From the NCBI GenBank assembly GCA_964539115.1, contig CAZIHY010000006.1:1-40755 (forward strand): a DNA stretch of 40,755 nucleotides, read 5' to 3'. Made by a program: the position numbers and the translations under genes. This document shows, in pieces, positions 23,971 to 31,542 of this stretch (its first letter is position 1; the number at the start of each line of letters is the position of its first letter). The DNA is from CAKSXP01 sp964539115 (GTDB taxonomy: Bacteria > Bacillota > Clostridia > Oscillospirales > Oscillospiraceae). The notes under the pieces were generated by a model. That model saw only the letters and a list, made by a program, of their open reading frames with translations. It was not told where the DNA came from and searched no databases.

Positions 23971-25629
23971 TCATACCTCCGTTATGACTGGCAATATCAT
24001 AGGACTGCGTTTGGTCGTTTTATAAAGATATCCCGAAAGATTCTGTTTTACTTTCGCCTTTATGCTCGCCCAATCCGTGATCCTGTGGGATTCACAGGAT
24101 TCAAGGCTCTCCAGGACGACGCGCTTCATCTCGTCCATGATCGATTCAGACTCTTTGACATATACAAAGCCGCGGGTTATTATATCCGGTCCGGAAATGA
24201 GGGTTGAATCCTCGCTCGAGAGCGTCATTACAACGACTATCATACCCTCGTCCGCGAGATGCTTGCGGTCGCGCAGGACAACGGAGCCGACGTCGCCGAC
24301 GCCTGTTCCATCCACTAGCACCTTTCCCGCGGTCACGGTGCCTCCAAGCCGAATGCTGCGCTTGGTTATCTCGACTACTCTGCCGTTTTCTCCGATTATT
24401 ATATTGTTTGGTGCAACGCCAAGCTCCCGCGCAAGCTCCGCATGCTTGCAGAGGTGGCGGTACTCGCCGTGGACCGGCATAAAAAACTTCGGCTGTGTCA
24501 GCGCGAGCATCATCTTGAGCTCTTCCTGGCAGGCATGCCCGGATACGTGCAGGTTTTCCAGCTTATCGTATATGACCTCGGCGCCCTTGTGAAAAAGCTC
24601 GTCTATAACCTTGGTTATAGTAAGCTCATTTCCCGGAATTGCGGACGCAGAGATGATAACACGGTCCCCGGCGTCGATCTCCACCTGCCTGTGGCCTGAA
24701 AAGGCCATCCTGTATAGCGCAGACATGCTCTCGCCCTGGCTGCCGGTCGTTATAATGACCGATTTGTGCTTGGGCATATTCTTCAGCTGGTTCATATCGA
24801 CCAGAACATCGTCCGGCACGTTCATATACCCCAGCTCTGTCGAAACGCGCATGATATTCTCCATGCTGCGTCCCGTTATGCCGACCTTGCGCTTATACTT
24901 CGCCGCGACGTTTATGATCTGCTGTATTCTGTGGACGTTGGAGGCAAAGGTCGTTACGATAATGCGCTTGTCACAGCCCTTGAACAGCTGGTCAAAGCGG
25001 TTTCCGACCTTCCTCTCGGAATCGGAATATCCCGGCCTTTCAACGTTTGTGCTGTCCGACAGCAGAGCCAGCACCCCCTCCTTACCGAGCTGGCCAAGGC
25101 GCGCTATATCTGCTATGCCGCCCTGTATGGGGGTGACGTCTATCTTGAAGTCGCCTGTGTGGATGACAACACCAAGCGGCGTGTGTATAGCAAGCGCGAC
25201 GGCGTCCGCAATGCTGTGGTTCATGTGGATAAGCTCGACCTCAAAACAACCGGCGGTAAAGCGCTCTCCCGCCTCAAGCGTTATGAGTTCCACCTTGTCA
25301 AGCAGCTTGTGCTCCTCGAGCTTTATCTCGACAAGTCCTGCGGTCAAACGGGTCGCATAAACCGGCGCTTTTATCTCCTTCATAACATAGGGGACCGCGC
25401 CGATATGGTCCTCATGTCCGTGCGTCAGTACGATCGCGCGGATCTTGTCCTTGTTCTGGCGCAGATAGGTCGTATCGGGTATCACGATATCAACGCCGTA
25501 CATCTCGTCATCCGGAAAACCAAGTCCGCAGTCAACGACGATTATATCTTTTCCATACTCGTATGCGGTCATATTCTTTCCTATTTCGCCGAGACCTCCG
25601 AGCGGAATTATTTTCAGTTTTGATGCCAT
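23971..25629 (-). CDS. rnjA: Ribonuclease J
   Basis: 552-aa beta-lactamase/beta-CASP exo- and endoribonuclease, the main 5'-end-dependent RNase of Firmicutes. The metallo-beta-lactamase motif HGHEDH is at 70-75, HSIADA supplies a further ligand, and the beta-CASP motifs are seen as TTGSQGE, HVSGHA and PVHGEYRHL. The C-terminal domain is present. The ATG at 25629 has AAAGGAG upstream. It is the first gene of a five-gene operon behind a perfect promoter and a 240-nt leader. Confidence 0.95.
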   Translation of the reverse strand: MASKLKIIPLGGLGEIGKNMTAYEYGKDIIVVDCGLGFPDDEMYGVDIVIPDTTYLRQNKDKIRAIVLTHGHEDHIGAVPYVMKEIKAPVYATRLTAGLVEIKLEEHKLLDKVELITLEAGERFTAGCFEVELIHMNHSIADAVALAIHTPLGVVIHTGDFKIDVTPIQGGIADIARLGQLGKEGVLALLSDSTNVERPGYSDSERKVGNRFDQLFKGCDKRIIVTTFASNVHRIQQIINVAAKYKRKVGITGRSMENIMRVSTELGYMNVPDDVLVDMNQLKNMPKHKSVIITTGSQGESMSALYRMAFSGHRQVEIDAGDRVIISASAIPGNELTITKVIDELFHKGAEVIYDKLENLHVSGHACQEELKMMLALTQPKFFMPVHGEYRHLCKHAELARELGVAPNNIIIGENGRVVEITKRSIRLGGTVTAGKVLVDGTGVGDVGSVVLRDRKHLADEGMIVVVMTLSSEDSTLISGPDIITRGFVYVKESESIMDEMKRVVLESLESCESHRITDWASIKAKVKQNLSGYLYKTTKRSPMILPVITEV

Positions 25630-25657
25630 TACTAAATTATTTCTCCTTTTATATAAG

Positions 25658-25792
25658 CTATATGTAACCGGCTCTGGACATAACGAAATAAGACCGACTT
25701 ACTGCTGCTTTGCGCCCTGAATCGCCCAAAGGGAGCAGCCCTGTCTGTCCTGTGTCATCACCGGAATAGATTGCGTCCGAAAGTGCGGACAT
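25658..25792 (-). CDS. Possible 44-aa leader ORF upstream of rnjA
   Basis: An open frame from ATG 25792 to TAG 25658 encodes a protein-like 44-residue sequence (MSALSDAIYSGDDTGQTG..., ending SYFVMSRAGYI). It ends 28 nt before the rnjA start, inside the predicted leader. No ribosome binding site is visible before the ATG, and the frame stays open upstream to a TGA near the transcription start. It may be a translated leader peptide, a decayed gene end, or chance in a structured leader. Confidence 0.25.
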   Translation of the reverse strand: MSALSDAIYSGDDTGQTGLLPLGDSGRKAAVSRSYFVMSRAGYI

Positions 25793-25813
25793 GGTAAAAA
25801 AGTAGATGCGCTC

Positions 25814-25829
25814 ACCGGCCGCGGCCGGT
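25814..25829. repeat. 16-bp GC-only-core palindrome in the rnjA leader
   Basis: ACCGGCCGCGGCCGGT is a perfect palindrome about 45 nt after the predicted rnjA transcription start. As RNA it can form a very stable short stem or act as a self-pairing site; as DNA it could bind a dimeric regulator. Confidence 0.4.
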
Positions 25830-25875
25830 TCATTTCCGTTTGCTGGTGCAATACTATTGTACCCTGTTAATCAGG

Positions 25876-25904
25876 ATTATACTCTCAATATGCCGCTCTG
25901 TCAA
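25876..25904 (-). promoter_or_regulatory. Consensus promoter of the rnjA operon
   Basis: On the minus strand, perfect TTGACA (25904-25899), 17-nt spacer, perfect TATAAT (25881-25876). Transcription should start near 25869, giving a leader of about 240 nt. The 456-nt gene-free stretch 25630-26085 holds this promoter and leader, the divergent aroEK promoter, and about 110 nt between them in which I see nothing. Confidence 0.9.
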
Positions 25905-26017
25905 ATCACAAGCGGTCGTGGAAGCGTGGTTTATCACTCGCTTCATGGGAATTCCGCGCTTTTCATGCCGAAAAACAATACCGAAAAATTAAAGTAAGTC
26001 CGGACACATTTGAGGTA

Positions 26018-26047
26018 TTGACAATTGCCGTATGCCGGTGATACGCT
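26018..26047 (+). promoter_or_regulatory. Promoter of the aroEK-aroQ genes
   Basis: -35 TTGACA (26018-26023), 18-nt spacer, -10 TACGCT (26042-26047) with a TGA just upstream (extended -10). It lies 38 nt before the ATG. Confidence 0.6.
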
Positions 26048-26085
26048 TACTTTTAAGGCAAAAACCTATTGGAGGTATCCCGTCA

Positions 26086-27318
26086 ATGAAATATGGATTA
26101 ATCGGTGAAAAGCTTGGGCACAGCTATTCGGTTCCCATCCACAAAGCATTTGGCGTTCTTGACTATGAGTTGTGCCCCCTCCCCCGCGAGGAGTTGGGCG
26201 CGTTTCTGACCGGACGCGGTTTTCTCGGACTAAACGTCACCATACCATATAAGACTGCCGTTATGCCCTATTGCGGCGAGATCGACGCGAGGGCACAGGC
26301 GATCGGCTGCGTTAATACGCTCGTTGTCGGACAGGACAGCGTTCTGCGCGGATATAACACGGACTATTCCGGCTTTGAGCTCATGGCCGCGAAGGCGGGC
26401 ATCTCCTTTGAAGGCCGGAAAGTACTCATACTCGGTACCGGCGGGACCTCAAAAACTGCTCACGCCGTCGTTAAGGCGCACGGCGCACGCGACGTTGTCT
26501 TTGTCTCCCGCGGAGGCGAGACTAATTACGACAACGTATATTCAACCCATCCTGATGCAGAGATCATCGTCAATACAACGCCCGTCGGCATGTATCCGCT
26601 CTGCGGTAAAAGCCCCATCACGCTTGAGCGCTTCGAAAAGCTTCTGGGAGTTCTGGACGTCGTTTACAACCCACGCCGCACAGCCTTTCAGCTCGAGGCG
26701 GAAAAGCTCAGTCTGCCGCACAGCGACGGGCTTATAATGCTCGTTGAACAGGCGCGCCTTGCAGACGAGCTGTATACCGGTAAGGCCATCCCGCCGGAGG
26801 AAACGGACAGGGTCTGCCGCCTTATCTCGCAGAGTATTGAAAATATAATTCTGATCGGCATGCCCGGAAGCGGCAAGACCTCTATCGGACATGCTCTGGC
26901 GGATCGGCTTGGCCGCGAATTTTTCGACTCGGACGACGTTATCGTCTCCCGCGCCAGAATGAGTATCCCGGATATTTTCGCGCACCATGGCGAGGAACAT
27001 TTCCGCTCGCTCGAACGCGAGGTCATATCCGAGTTGGGCGCAAAGAGCGGCGTTATAATCGCGACCGGCGGGGGCGTGCCCGTGGATGTGCGTAATCACG
27101 CCCCGCTCCGTCAGAACGGGCGCATATATCATATCGAGCGTGACCTAGACTCTCTCGCGCTTGACGGCCGTCCGCTGTCTACTTCGCTGGAGGCCTTGAA
27201 GGGAATGCAGGAAAAGCGCGCCCCGTTTTACGCATCGCTCAGGGACTGCAGGATAGCCAACGACGGCAGCATTGCCGCCGCTGCGGAAAAAATTATGGAG
27301 GATTTTCTGAAAGTATGA
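26086..27318 (+). CDS. Bifunctional shikimate dehydrogenase/shikimate kinase fusion
   Basis: 410 aa from ATG 26086, which follows TTGGAGG. Residues 1-250 are AroE: SYSVPIHKAF substrate loop, the catalytic Lys56 (TIPYK) and Asp93 (NTDYSG), and the NADP-binding GTGGTSKT at 118-125. Residues 254-410 are AroK: P-loop GMPGSGKT (258-265), Asp pair DSDD (281-284), Arg307 in HFRSLE, GGG 328-330 and the lid Arg362 in GRPLS. All shikimate-contacting residues are kept in the kinase part. It therefore catalyses two consecutive steps, 3-dehydroshikimate to shikimate to shikimate 3-phosphate. aroQ overlaps its stop by 4 nt. Confidence 0.95.
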   Translation: MKYGLIGEKLGHSYSVPIHKAFGVLDYELCPLPREELGAFLTGRGFLGLNVTIPYKTAVMPYCGEIDARAQAIGCVNTLVVGQDSVLRGYNTDYSGFELMAAKAGISFEGRKVLILGTGGTSKTAHAVVKAHGARDVVFVSRGGETNYDNVYSTHPDAEIIVNTTPVGMYPLCGKSPITLERFEKLLGVLDVVYNPRRTAFQLEAEKLSLPHSDGLIMLVEQARLADELYTGKAIPPEETDRVCRLISQSIENIILIGMPGSGKTSIGHALADRLGREFFDSDDVIVSRARMSIPDIFAHHGEEHFRSLEREVISELGAKSGVIIATGGGVPVDVRNHAPLRQNGRIYHIERDLDSLALDGRPLSTSLEALKGMQEKRAPFYASLRDCRIANDGSIAAAAEKIMEDFLKV

Positions 27319-27746
27319 AGCTTCTTGTTATAAATGGCCCTAATCTCAACATGCTTGGGGTTCGAGAACCGGATATTTACGGTTGCCGGACTTACGACGA
27401 CCTCGTTTCGATGATACGCAGGCACTGCGAAAACCGCGGCGCCGAGGTCACTTTCTTCCAATCTAATCACGAAGGCTCGCTTGTCGACGCGATACAGTCC
27501 GCTTACGGCACACAGGACGGCATCATCATTAACCCGGGCGCCTATACCCACACGAGTGTCGCGCTTCTCGACGCCGTCAAGGCCGTCGGTATCCCGACGG
27601 TAGAGGTCCACATCTCAGACGTGGACTCACGTGAGGAATTCCGTCAGATCTCATATATTCGCTCCGCCTGTGCTAAGACCATCTCCGGGCACGGGTTCGA
27701 AGGATATCTGGAAGCGGCGGACTATCTTATGTCCCTGCAAGGTTGA
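27315..27746 (+). CDS. aroQ: 3-dehydroquinate dehydratase, type II
   Basis: 143 aa, standard length. NGPNLNMLGVREPDIYG carries the active-site Arg and the catalytic Tyr22; SNHEG and the catalytic-His region EVHISDVDSREEFR are present, as is INPGAYTHTSVAL. It converts 3-dehydroquinate to 3-dehydroshikimate, the substrate of the AroE domain encoded directly upstream. The ATG overlaps the aroEK stop (ATGA). Confidence 0.96.
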   Translation: MKLLVINGPNLNMLGVREPDIYGCRTYDDLVSMIRRHCENRGAEVTFFQSNHEGSLVDAIQSAYGTQDGIIINPGAYTHTSVALLDAVKAVGIPTVEVHISDVDSREEFRQISYIRSACAKTISGHGFEGYLEAADYLMSLQG

Positions 27747-27805
27747 ATTGTTCATAAAAAGCGGATATACTGTAATTACTCATCTCTCAGGAGGATTAAT
27801 TAACA

Positions 27806-28630
27806 ATGAGTGAATCTTGTTCACATGACTGCGGAAGCTGCGGCGCAAGCTGCGCGGACCGCCAGCCGGAAAGCCTGCTTGCACAACCCCATCCCGGCAC
27901 GCAGGTCAAAAAAATAATTGGCATAGTCAGCGGTAAGGGCGGCGTCGGAAAAAGCCTTGTCACCTCCCTTCTGGCCGTGATATCGGCCCGCTCCGGCCAC
28001 CGTACTGCAATATTAGACGCCGATATAACAGGGCCTTCGATCCCGACCGCTTTCGGTGTCAGACAGCGCCCAATGAGCGACGGAACAGGCATCATCCCCG
28101 TCTATACCGACGACGGCATCGCCGTCATGAGCCTCAATCTGCTGCTTGATAATGAGACTGACCCTGTCATATGGCGCGGTCCTGTGATCGGCGGGACTGT
28201 TAAGCAGTTCTGGACCGACGTTATCTGGGGCGACGTTGACTATATGTTTGTCGATATGCCCCCAGGGACCGGCGACGTTGCGCTGACCGTTTTCCAGTCG
28301 CTCCCCGTAGACGGCCTTATCATCGTCTCTTCCCCGCAGGAGCTCGTAAGCATGATCGTCACCAAAGCTGTCAAGATGGCCTCCATGATCGGCATTCCCG
28401 TTATCGGGCTTGTTGAGAACATGAGCTATTTCAAGTGCCCCGACTGCGGCGGAGAGCACCACATCTTCGGCGAGAGCCACATCGATGAAATAGCAGCGAA
28501 CTACAACATCCCGAATGTCGCGCGGCTGCCAATCGACCCGAAGCTCGCAAAGCTCTGCGACTCCGGCTGCATCGAACGCTTCGAAGGTGCCTGGCTTGAC
28601 GAAATGATGAAAGCTATTGAAAAACTGTAA
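27806..28630 (+). CDS. Mrp/NBP35-family P-loop ATPase, Fe-S cluster carrier
   Basis: 274 aa. The deviant Walker A SGKGGVGKS is at 42-50; LDADITGPSIP and FVDMPPGTGD are the switch and Walker B regions. The paired cysteines C211/C214 (KCPDC) are the dimer-bridging Fe-S site of ApbC/Mrp proteins. An N-terminal Cys cluster (C5, C9, C12, C16) adds an NBP35-like site. It scaffolds and transfers [4Fe-4S] clusters, which suits a genome with many Fe-S enzymes. CAGGAGG precedes the ATG; a terminator follows. Confidence 0.93.
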   Translation: MSESCSHDCGSCGASCADRQPESLLAQPHPGTQVKKIIGIVSGKGGVGKSLVTSLLAVISARSGHRTAILDADITGPSIPTAFGVRQRPMSDGTGIIPVYTDDGIAVMSLNLLLDNETDPVIWRGPVIGGTVKQFWTDVIWGDVDYMFVDMPPGTGDVALTVFQSLPVDGLIIVSSPQELVSMIVTKAVKMASMIGIPVIGLVENMSYFKCPDCGGEHHIFGESHIDEIAANYNIPNVARLPIDPKLAKLCDSGCIERFEGAWLDEMMKAIEKL

Positions 28631-28637
28631 AAAAGCT

Positions 28638-28673
28638 GGGGATGGGCTCAACCCGTCCCCTATTTTCTCTTTT
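28638..28673 (+). terminator. Rho-independent terminator after mrp
   Basis: A 9-bp stem, GGGGATGGG/CCCGTCCCC with one G-U pair (28638-28646 with 28652-28660), has a CTCAA loop and then TATTTTCTCTTTT. Confidence 0.88.
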
Positions 28674-28686
28674 AGGAGGTAATTTT

Positions 28687-29697
28687 GTGAACAAAAGAAT
28701 ACTTATAACCGCGCTGTCCGTCCTTTTGCTGCTTGCATTCGCATCCGGATGTACGTCTCAGGCCCAGCTCGACAGCGTATCCGACGCTCCCATCAGCGAT
28801 GATACGGTCTCGCCTGAGCCCGCAGAAATAAACACTCCCGCCCCCGCTGAGACTGACTCCCCCGCTCAGGAGCAGCCTGGTGACGAGCCGGTGACCGACG
28901 TCCCCACCCATGACTTCCCAATAGTTCTAAAGTGCGGCGAAAGCTTCTCCATCGATCTTGACGGCGATGGAAGTGAAGAAGAGATCGCCTATACCCCCAG
29001 CATTGACGGAGAGCAATTCCCCTGGGAGCTGGATTCCCTAATCATTAATGGCAAAGAGTTTAAGGACAGCATATATGACGGCAAGTTTTACACCGACTGC
29101 CTCGTAACAGATTACTGGGCAATCACAGACCTCGACTCCTCTGACGGCGCTCTTGAGATCGCCATCATGGACTACGGCCCCAGTGATGACAACGTGACCT
29201 ATTTCTTCCGCTATGCAGGCGGCGAGCTTGACTACATCGGTTATGTCCCGGGCTTTGTATACGACGGACGAGCTGACAGCTCTGACATGAGCTTCAACGG
29301 CGTCGGAACGGTTGATTCCTATATCCGGCTCAGCATTTTACAGACGTGGTGGGCTCCCGCATCTTGGACGCCCGGTGATGAAAGCCGCTTCGACCTTATC
29401 GAGCAGGATCTGTATTACCCCTTTGCCGACAGGCTCGGCTCCAACGTTACTGCTTTGGTCCCCGTTGCAGGCTATGCAGACCGCAGCAGTGATTCAGAAC
29501 GCAGCATCATTCCGGCCGGCACACAGCTTACGCTGACGGCAACCGACAACAAGGAATGGGTGCTCGCGGAAACCTCCGGCGGCGGCGAAATCTGGCTGCA
29601 TTTGAACAGCCAGGACGGCTATGCCTTTGAGGTAGAGACTGAAACCGGCTATGAATCCGGCGCTTTCGTTCTGGACGGCCTCTGTATGGTAGACTGA
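28687..29697 (+). CDS. Secreted lipoprotein, function unknown
   Basis: 336 aa from GTG 28687, which follows TTAGGAGG by 8 nt. A lipoprotein signal peptide is clear: MNKR, hydrophobic core LITALSVLLLLAFASG, lipidated Cys21 (lipobox FASGC). Residues about 30-75 are a Pro/Glu/Asp-rich, low-complexity spacer. Then comes an acidic domain with SFSIDLDGDGSEEEIAYTP, resembling calcium-binding or VCBS-type surface repeats. The last 90 residues (ALVPVAGYADRSS...) look SH3-like. No enzyme motif. It lies between two terminators and no clear promoter is seen, so some read-through from mrp is likely. Confidence 0.82.
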   Translation: MNKRILITALSVLLLLAFASGCTSQAQLDSVSDAPISDDTVSPEPAEINTPAPAETDSPAQEQPGDEPVTDVPTHDFPIVLKCGESFSIDLDGDGSEEEIAYTPSIDGEQFPWELDSLIINGKEFKDSIYDGKFYTDCLVTDYWAITDLDSSDGALEIAIMDYGPSDDNVTYFFRYAGGELDYIGYVPGFVYDGRADSSDMSFNGVGTVDSYIRLSILQTWWAPASWTPGDESRFDLIEQDLYYPFADRLGSNVTALVPVAGYADRSSDSERSIIPAGTQLTLTATDNKEWVLAETSGGGEIWLHLNSQDGYAFEVETETGYESGAFVLDGLCMVD

Positions 29698-29719
29698 CAA
29701 ACCGCTTTAACGAACCGTG

Positions 29720-29756
29720 TTTCCCCTGCTGTTATACGCAGCAGGGGAAAAATTTT
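29720..29756 (+). terminator. Terminator after lipoprotein gene
   Basis: A 12-bp stem, TTTCCCCTGCTG/CAGCAGGGGAAA (29720-29731 with 29739-29750), is followed by AATTTTATC. Confidence 0.8.
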
Positions 29757-29794
29757 ATCCCGACATACCATTAGTACAGCTGTAATAAAAACAG

Positions 29795-29836
29795 AAAGAC
29801 ACAGGGTTTCGCCCGAAAGCGAAACCCTGTGTCTTT
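29795..29836 (-). terminator. Terminator after SLH-protein gene
   Basis: A perfect 18-bp stem, AAAGACACAGGGTTTCGC (29795-29812) with its complement (29819-29836), and a 6-nt loop. On the minus strand it is followed by CTGTTTTTATT. It ends the gene at 29868 and may also stop transcription from the plus strand. Confidence 0.85.
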
Positions 29837-29867
29837 CTTGGTTTATCAAACAGATGTTCAGTTTTTA

Positions 29868-30485
29868 TTAAGCCACCGCACGGAACAGGAACGTAACCGT
29901 CTGAGCGCGGTTGCAGTCCTGCACCGGGGAGAATGCGTTTTCACTGGTGCCGTTGTTAACCTGCTCGTTGACCGCCCAGGCCACCGCTTCGGCATAATAG
30001 GCGTCGGCCGGAACATCGGTAAATACATTGTCCACTGGATCTTCAGGATCTTCTGGGTTCTCGGGGTCTTCGGGCTCTGGCTTGATCAGCAGACCGGGGC
30101 TGCTGGTCAAGATGTGCCCGTTCAGGTCGATGGTCATGTCAGGGGTGGGAATGGCGAGGATGCAGCCCTCGCCGTAAACAGTGTCAAACTTGCCGCTGTA
30201 ATCGCTGGCGCCCAGTACAACGGCTTCATCCCATACAAGCTGCACATCCGCGTCCAAACGCAGACGCACAGGCGCCTCGTCCTGTTCGTACAGAGCCTTA
30301 AAAATCGCCGGGTATACCTCGCCGATATTTTCCGCTGTGCCGCTTTCCACAACCACCATGGCCTGTTCTGCCGTGTCATCCACCAGCGCAGGAACCGCGA
30401 AAGCGACGCACAAAACCAAGGACAACAGGAAGTCAACGCAGAGCGCGCTGCCAGGCACAATGTTCCAGCGGCGGCTACTTTGCAT
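29868..30485 (-). CDS. Small exported protein with a single C-terminal SLH domain
   Basis: 205 aa. A likely signal peptide covers residues 1-33 (basic start, core ALCVDFLLSLVLCVAFAVPA). The middle part (40-130) is unassigned, followed by a repetitive linker of Glu-Asp-Pro units (135-152) and one S-layer homology domain (153-205: VFTDVPADAYYAEAVAWAV...NRAQTVTFLFR). S-layer proteins usually carry three SLH units, so this is minimal. It may anchor to secondary cell-wall polymer or be a remnant. No ribosome binding site is visible before the ATG, and the metA terminator ends 13 nt upstream, so its expression is unclear. Confidence 0.65.
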   Translation of the reverse strand: MQSSRRWNIVPGSALCVDFLLSLVLCVAFAVPALVDDTAEQAMVVVESGTAENIGEVYPAIFKALYEQDEAPVRLRLDADVQLVWDEAVVLGASDYSGKFDTVYGEGCILAIPTPDMTIDLNGHILTSSPGLLIKPEPEDPENPEDPEDPVDNVFTDVPADAYYAEAVAWAVNEQVNNGTSENAFSPVQDCNRAQTVTFLFRAVA

Positions 30486-30498
30486 CGTGCAGCAATAA

Positions 30499-30530
30499 AA
30501 AGACGGCGCGACTGAATGGGCGCCGTCTTT
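30499..30530 (-). terminator. Terminator after metA
   Basis: An 11-bp stem, AAAGACGGCGC/GCGCCGTCTTT (30499-30509 with 30520-30530). On the minus strand it runs into TTTTTATTG. It ends the metY-metA transcript. Confidence 0.88.
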
Positions 30531-30576
30531 GGATATTAAAACTGTTTTCAGCGGTTTGTCAGGAATTTCCCTGGTC

Positions 30577-31527
30577 CTACCGGCTAGCTGAGAGATCTTC
30601 GTTTTCCAGTTTCGTTATCGTGCTAACATCGTACGGAGTGTCCTGATAAACAATGTAGTTCAGCCAATTTGAATACAAAAGGTTCGCATGAGACCGCCAT
30701 GTCATCTCAGGGGTCTGAGTGTCATCGTCGTTGGGGAAATAGTTCTTCGGCACATCGATCGGCAGTCCTGCGTTTTTATCGCGCAGATACTCGGTTTTCA
30801 GCGTGTCGCGATCATACTCCGAATGGCCCATAACGAATACACGGCGTCCGCCGTGGGCGGCGACAGCGTATATCCCTGCCTCATCGGATTCTGCGAAAAT
30901 TTTCAGCGAGGGTATCTTCTCAATATCCTCACGCTTGACGGTAGTGTGGCGGGAGTGAGGGACCATGAACACATCGTCAAAGCCGCGCAGGAGTATTGGG
31001 TTTTTATACACGACACGGTGCTTGAACACGCCGAAAAGCTTTTTCGGAAGATCATACTTGGGGATACCATAATGATAATAGAGGCCCGCCTGCGCACCCC
31101 AGCAGATGTGGAAGGTGCTGTGTACGTGCGTTGTACTCCACTCCATGATCTCACAGAGTTCCGGCCAATACTCGACCTCTTCAAAAGGCATCTTCTCCAC
31201 CGGAGCGCCGGTTATGATCAGGCCGTCATAATACTCCCCGCGTATCTCGTTAAAGGTTTTATAGAACGCAAGCATATGCTCCTCAGAGGTGTTTTTCGCC
31301 TTATGAGAACTGACCTGTACCAACTCAAGCTCCACCTGAAGCGGGGTATTTCCGAGCAGACGGCTCAGCTGCGTCTCAGTTACGACCTTGGTCGGCATCA
31401 GGTTCAGGAGCGCTATGCGCAGAGGGCGTATATCCTGTGTCCGTGCACGGGTCTCCGTCATAACGAAAATATTCTCGTTTTCCAGAACAGCCCGGGCAGG
31501 AAGCGCATTTGGTATTTTTATGGGCAT
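30577..31527 (-). CDS. metA: Homoserine O-acetyltransferase, MetA family (MetAA type)
   Basis: 316 aa. The catalytic Cys142 (HICWGAQAGLYYH), His235 and Glu237 (MGHSEYDR) fall at exactly the family positions. Residue 111 is Glu in APVEKMPF. In this family Glu111 goes with acetyl-CoA use, while Gly111 goes with succinyl-CoA, so the product should be O-acetylhomoserine. That agrees with the O-acetylhomoserine sulfhydrylase gene directly upstream. GAGGTG precedes the ATG; 15 nt separate it from metY. Confidence 0.95.
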   Translation of the reverse strand: MPIKIPNALPARAVLENENIFVMTETRARTQDIRPLRIALLNLMPTKVVTETQLSRLLGNTPLQVELELVQVSSHKAKNTSEEHMLAFYKTFNEIRGEYYDGLIITGAPVEKMPFEEVEYWPELCEIMEWSTTHVHSTFHICWGAQAGLYYHYGIPKYDLPKKLFGVFKHRVVYKNPILLRGFDDVFMVPHSRHTTVKREDIEKIPSLKIFAESDEAGIYAVAAHGGRRVFVMGHSEYDRDTLKTEYLRDKNAGLPIDVPKNYFPNDDDTQTPEMTWRSHANLLYSNWLNYIVYQDTPYDVSTITKLENEDLSASR

Positions 31528-31542
31528 CTTATTTCACCTCAT

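Noticed and set aside
25680..25800. Possible SRP RNA or 6S RNA in the rnjA leader region
   Set aside because: The GGAAGCAGC-type SRP loop and the long open 6S bubble are not present; only a partial GGGAGCAG match was seen, and the region lies downstream of a promoter aimed at rnjA.
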